From an uncultured Rivibacter sp. (lineage in GTDB: Bacteria; Pseudomonadota; Gammaproteobacteria; Burkholderiales; Burkholderiaceae): DNA of 34,764 nt. The stretch is from contig CAMLLU010000062.1 of the NCBI GenBank assembly GCA_946480925.1, positions 1 to 34,764 on the forward strand, in the 5' to 3' direction. A program made the position numbers and the translations under genes. Of this stretch, positions 32,826 to 34,764 are shown one piece after another (position 1 is the first letter of the stretch; the number at the start of each line of letters is the position of its first letter). Under the pieces are notes generated by a model that saw nothing but the letters and a program-made list of their open reading frames with translations, did no database searches and was not told the DNA's origin.

Positions 32826-34764
32826 TCAGCTCCTGTAGCCCAGCGTCACTCCGACGCTGCGGCCGCGCTGCAGGGGCACCAGTTCGGTGTCGATGGTGGG
32901 CTCGTACAGGCGCCGGTCGAAGACGTTGCGCACCGCTGCACCGAACGACCAGTGCTGACCTCGGCGGATCATCGACAGGTCAAGCCGCGCGCCGCCGGGA
33001 ATGCGCAGCGACGGAGTCACCGCGTCGGGGTCGGACACGGCGGCCCAGCTGGCCGACTGGGCCCGCAAGCCGATGCCGACGCTCGTGCCGCTGGCCAGGC
33101 TCTCCGGCAGCCGGTAGCTGGCCAGCAGGTGCATCGAGCGTTGCGGCACGGCAAGGGCCGTCTCCCAATACGGCTGCGAATCGAACGTCACGGACTGCCG
33201 GTCTCGCGCACGCATCACGTTCACGCCCAGGGAGAGGTCCAGCGCAGCGCTGGCGCGTCCGGCCAGCTCCATCTCGATACCGGTGGATGCCTTGCCTGCC
33301 ATGAAGAGCGGCACATCGCCGTCGTCCTGGGCGAGGAAGTGCAGCACATTGCGTTGCCGCAGCCGATAGGCCTCGATCGTGAAAGCCATGTTCCCGTCGA
33401 GGAGGTCGAACTTCGTGCCGAGCTGCTGCTGTGTCGACCGCCCCGGGGGGATGGGCAGGCCATCGAAGGTCTGCCCCGCATAGAGGCTGGCCTCGATGGC
33501 CGCCTGAGCTCCGGCATACACCGTCATCGTGGGAAGCACGCGGTACGCGGCGCCCGCATCCCAGTTGCGGCCGGACAGGTTGCGTTCTGAATCCACGTAT
33601 CGATCGTCGTGATATTGCGCGCGCCGCATGGCCAGGCGCACCGTCAGGTCGCCGATGCGCAGCTGGTCCTGCACGAGGATGCCGCGCTCCGACGTGCGAT
33701 TCGGCTGGGCGTCCAGCAGTTCGACGTCACCGTAGGTGGGCGTGGACGGAAGCGGCGTCTGTCCCGGCACGAACGTCTCGCGGTCGACGTCCCAAGCTGC
33801 CGATGCGAACCTCTGCGTCAGCCTCAAGGTCTGCATGTCGGTGGCCACCAGCAGCTTGTGCTTCACGAAGCCGGTGCTCAGGTCGCCGAGCAGGCTCCAG
33901 CGCCAGGACTTGCTTCTGGCCTCGTCCACCCATCGGCCCATTGCCAAGTAGGCGGCGTCGGCGTAGTAGTCGTAACGGGTGGAGTCGACCGTGGCCCTTT
34001 CCCATCGGGCCTTCGCGCGCACGCGCCAGCTGTCGGAAAGGCGCCATTGCACGTCCATCTCCGCGTCGTTGAGGCGCGAGTGGTCGCCGTCCTGCCGGTT
34101 GACGAGCGCCGGCTCCTCGGGGGTGATCTCGACGTCGAGTGGGCCTTCCGCGCCATCGGGCGAGCGGGTCCGCACATTCTTCGGCAAGACATCGCGCCGC
34201 CGCTCGTGCTGCAGACTCAGTGTGGCCGCGAACTCCTTGCCGCGGTAGGCGAGGCTGCCCAGCACGCCTGTGTTGTGGCGCGGTGCATAGCCGGCCTCGC
34301 TTTCGCGGCTGCGGCTGCCGTAGGCCACCAGTCGCCACAGCGCGTCACTGCCGCCACCCAGGTCCGCAACCGAGCGCACGGTGCCACCGTCTTGCGAGTC
34401 CACCTGCAGGGTCGCCTCCGACCGCTGGCCGGGGTAGGGCTGCTTGCGCACGATGTTGACGACCCCGCCGCGGCCGTCTTCCCCCGCGACGCCGCCCACC
34501 ACGCCGCTGGGGCCCTTGAGCACCTCGATGCGCTCGATGGTCGCGCTTTCCACCGGCAGCGCACTGCGAAACGAGCCCAGGCCCGACAACGAGAACTGCG
34601 CCGGGAATCCACGGATCTTCATTGAAGGCGCAAACGCCCAGATGCCGCTGGACGAGCTCACCCCGGTCGCATAGTCGAGCGCTTCGAGCTGGGTGTGCGC
34701 CTGCGAGGTGGTGAGCATGTCCTGCGTCAGCACCGACACGGCCTGCGGCACCTGCGACAGCGGC
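32826..34764 (-). CDS. TonB-dependent siderophore receptor, 5' end outside window
   Basis: Outer-membrane Fe3+-siderophore receptor, probably the target of the adjacent FecI/FecR. About 645 residues are visible, opening in the plug at PLSQVPQAVSVLTQDML and reading IERIEVLKGPSGVVGGVAGEDGRGG, then the barrel to NVFDRRLYE and RSVGVTLGY. Compared with the receptor at 15197, about 170 N-terminal residues (signal peptide and probably an STN domain) lie beyond 34764. The two are clear paralogues, with matching plug motifs and C-termini. The ATG or GTG codons near 34751 are internal. Confidence 0.9.
   Translation of the reverse strand, partial: PLSQVPQAVSVLTQDMLTTSQAHTQLEALDYATGVSSSSGIWAFAPSMKIRGFPAQFSLSGLGSFRSALPVESATIERIEVLKGPSGVVGGVAGEDGRGGVVNIVRKQPYPGQRSEATLQVDSQDGGTVRSVADLGGGSDALWRLVAYGSRSRESEAGYAPRHNTGVLGSLAYRGKEFAATLSLQHERRRDVLPKNVRTRSPDGAEGPLDVEITPEEPALVNRQDGDHSRLNDAEMDVQWRLSDSWRVRAKARWERATVDSTRYDYYADAAYLAMGRWVDEARSKSWRWSLLGDLSTGFVKHKLLVATDMQTLRLTQRFASAAWDVDRETFVPGQTPLPSTPTYGDVELLDAQPNRTSERGILVQDQLRIGDLTVRLAMRRAQYHDDRYVDSERNLSGRNWDAGAAYRVLPTMTVYAGAQAAIEASLYAGQTFDGLPIPPGRSTQQQLGTKFDLLDGNMAFTIEAYRLRQRNVLHFLAQDDGDVPLFMAGKASTGIEMELAGRASAALDLSLGVNVMRARDRQSVTFDSQPYWETALAVPQRSMHLLASYRLPESLASGTSVGIGLRAQSASWAAVSDPDAVTPSLRIPGGARLDLSMIRRGQHWSFGAAVRNVFDRRLYEPTIDTELVPLQRGRSVGVTLGYRS

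Overview
The window comes from a GC-rich betaproteobacterium of the order Burkholderiales, probably Comamonadaceae or a close relative such as the Acidovorax or Rhizobacter type. This rests on the protein sequences, on the spc/alpha ribosomal gene order, and on a group II (Xanthomonas/Ralstonia/Acidovorax type) Hrp type III secretion system (T3SS). The genus cannot be fixed from sequence alone.

Region 1 (1-9204, + strand) is core genome: the distal spc operon and the alpha operon, rplN(partial)-rplX-rplE-rpsN-rpsH-rplF-rplR-rpsE-rpmD-rplO-secY-infA-rpmJ-rpsM-rpsK-rpsD-rpoA-rplQ, closed by a clear intrinsic terminator. An initiator tRNA-fMet (9347-9423) with its own extended -10 promoter and terminator marks the edge of the core block.

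Region 2 (9500-30990) is a plant-interaction island. It holds three minus-strand pectate lyase genes in one apparent operon: two tandem harpin-like proteins, each a type III-type N-terminus fused to a PL3 lyase, and one classical secreted PL1 lyase. Then come a GNAT acetyltransferase, an STN-containing TonB-dependent receptor, a HrpF/NolX-type translocon protein, hrcU, a large unknown protein that is probably an effector, and hrcV-hpaP-hrcQ-hrcR-hrcS-hpaA-hpaB. An OmpR-type HrpG-like regulator converges on hpaB. hrcC, hrcJ, hrcN, hrcT, hrcD and an AraC-type HrpX/HrpB are not in the window.

The main result is regulatory. Three divergent intergenic regions (14079-14396, 19407-19665, 23511-23784) each carry a back-to-back pair of exact PIP boxes (TTCGB-N15-TTCGB, equivalent to the hrpII box TTCG-N16-TTCG). 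Five of the six are followed at N30-31 by a matching -10 (YANNNT), and the three + strand promoters share the same hexamer TAGATT. These boxes place hrcU, the hrcV operon, the HrpF-like gene, the unknown 756-aa gene, the harpin/pectate lyase operon and, unexpectedly, the GNAT gene in one HrpX/HrpB regulon. The HrpG-like protein is the likely upstream regulator.

Region 3 (31298-34764) is a FecI-FecR iron-starvation signalling pair facing a second TonB-dependent receptor, which runs off the window end. This receptor resembles the one at 15197, so two related receptors flank the T3SS genes.
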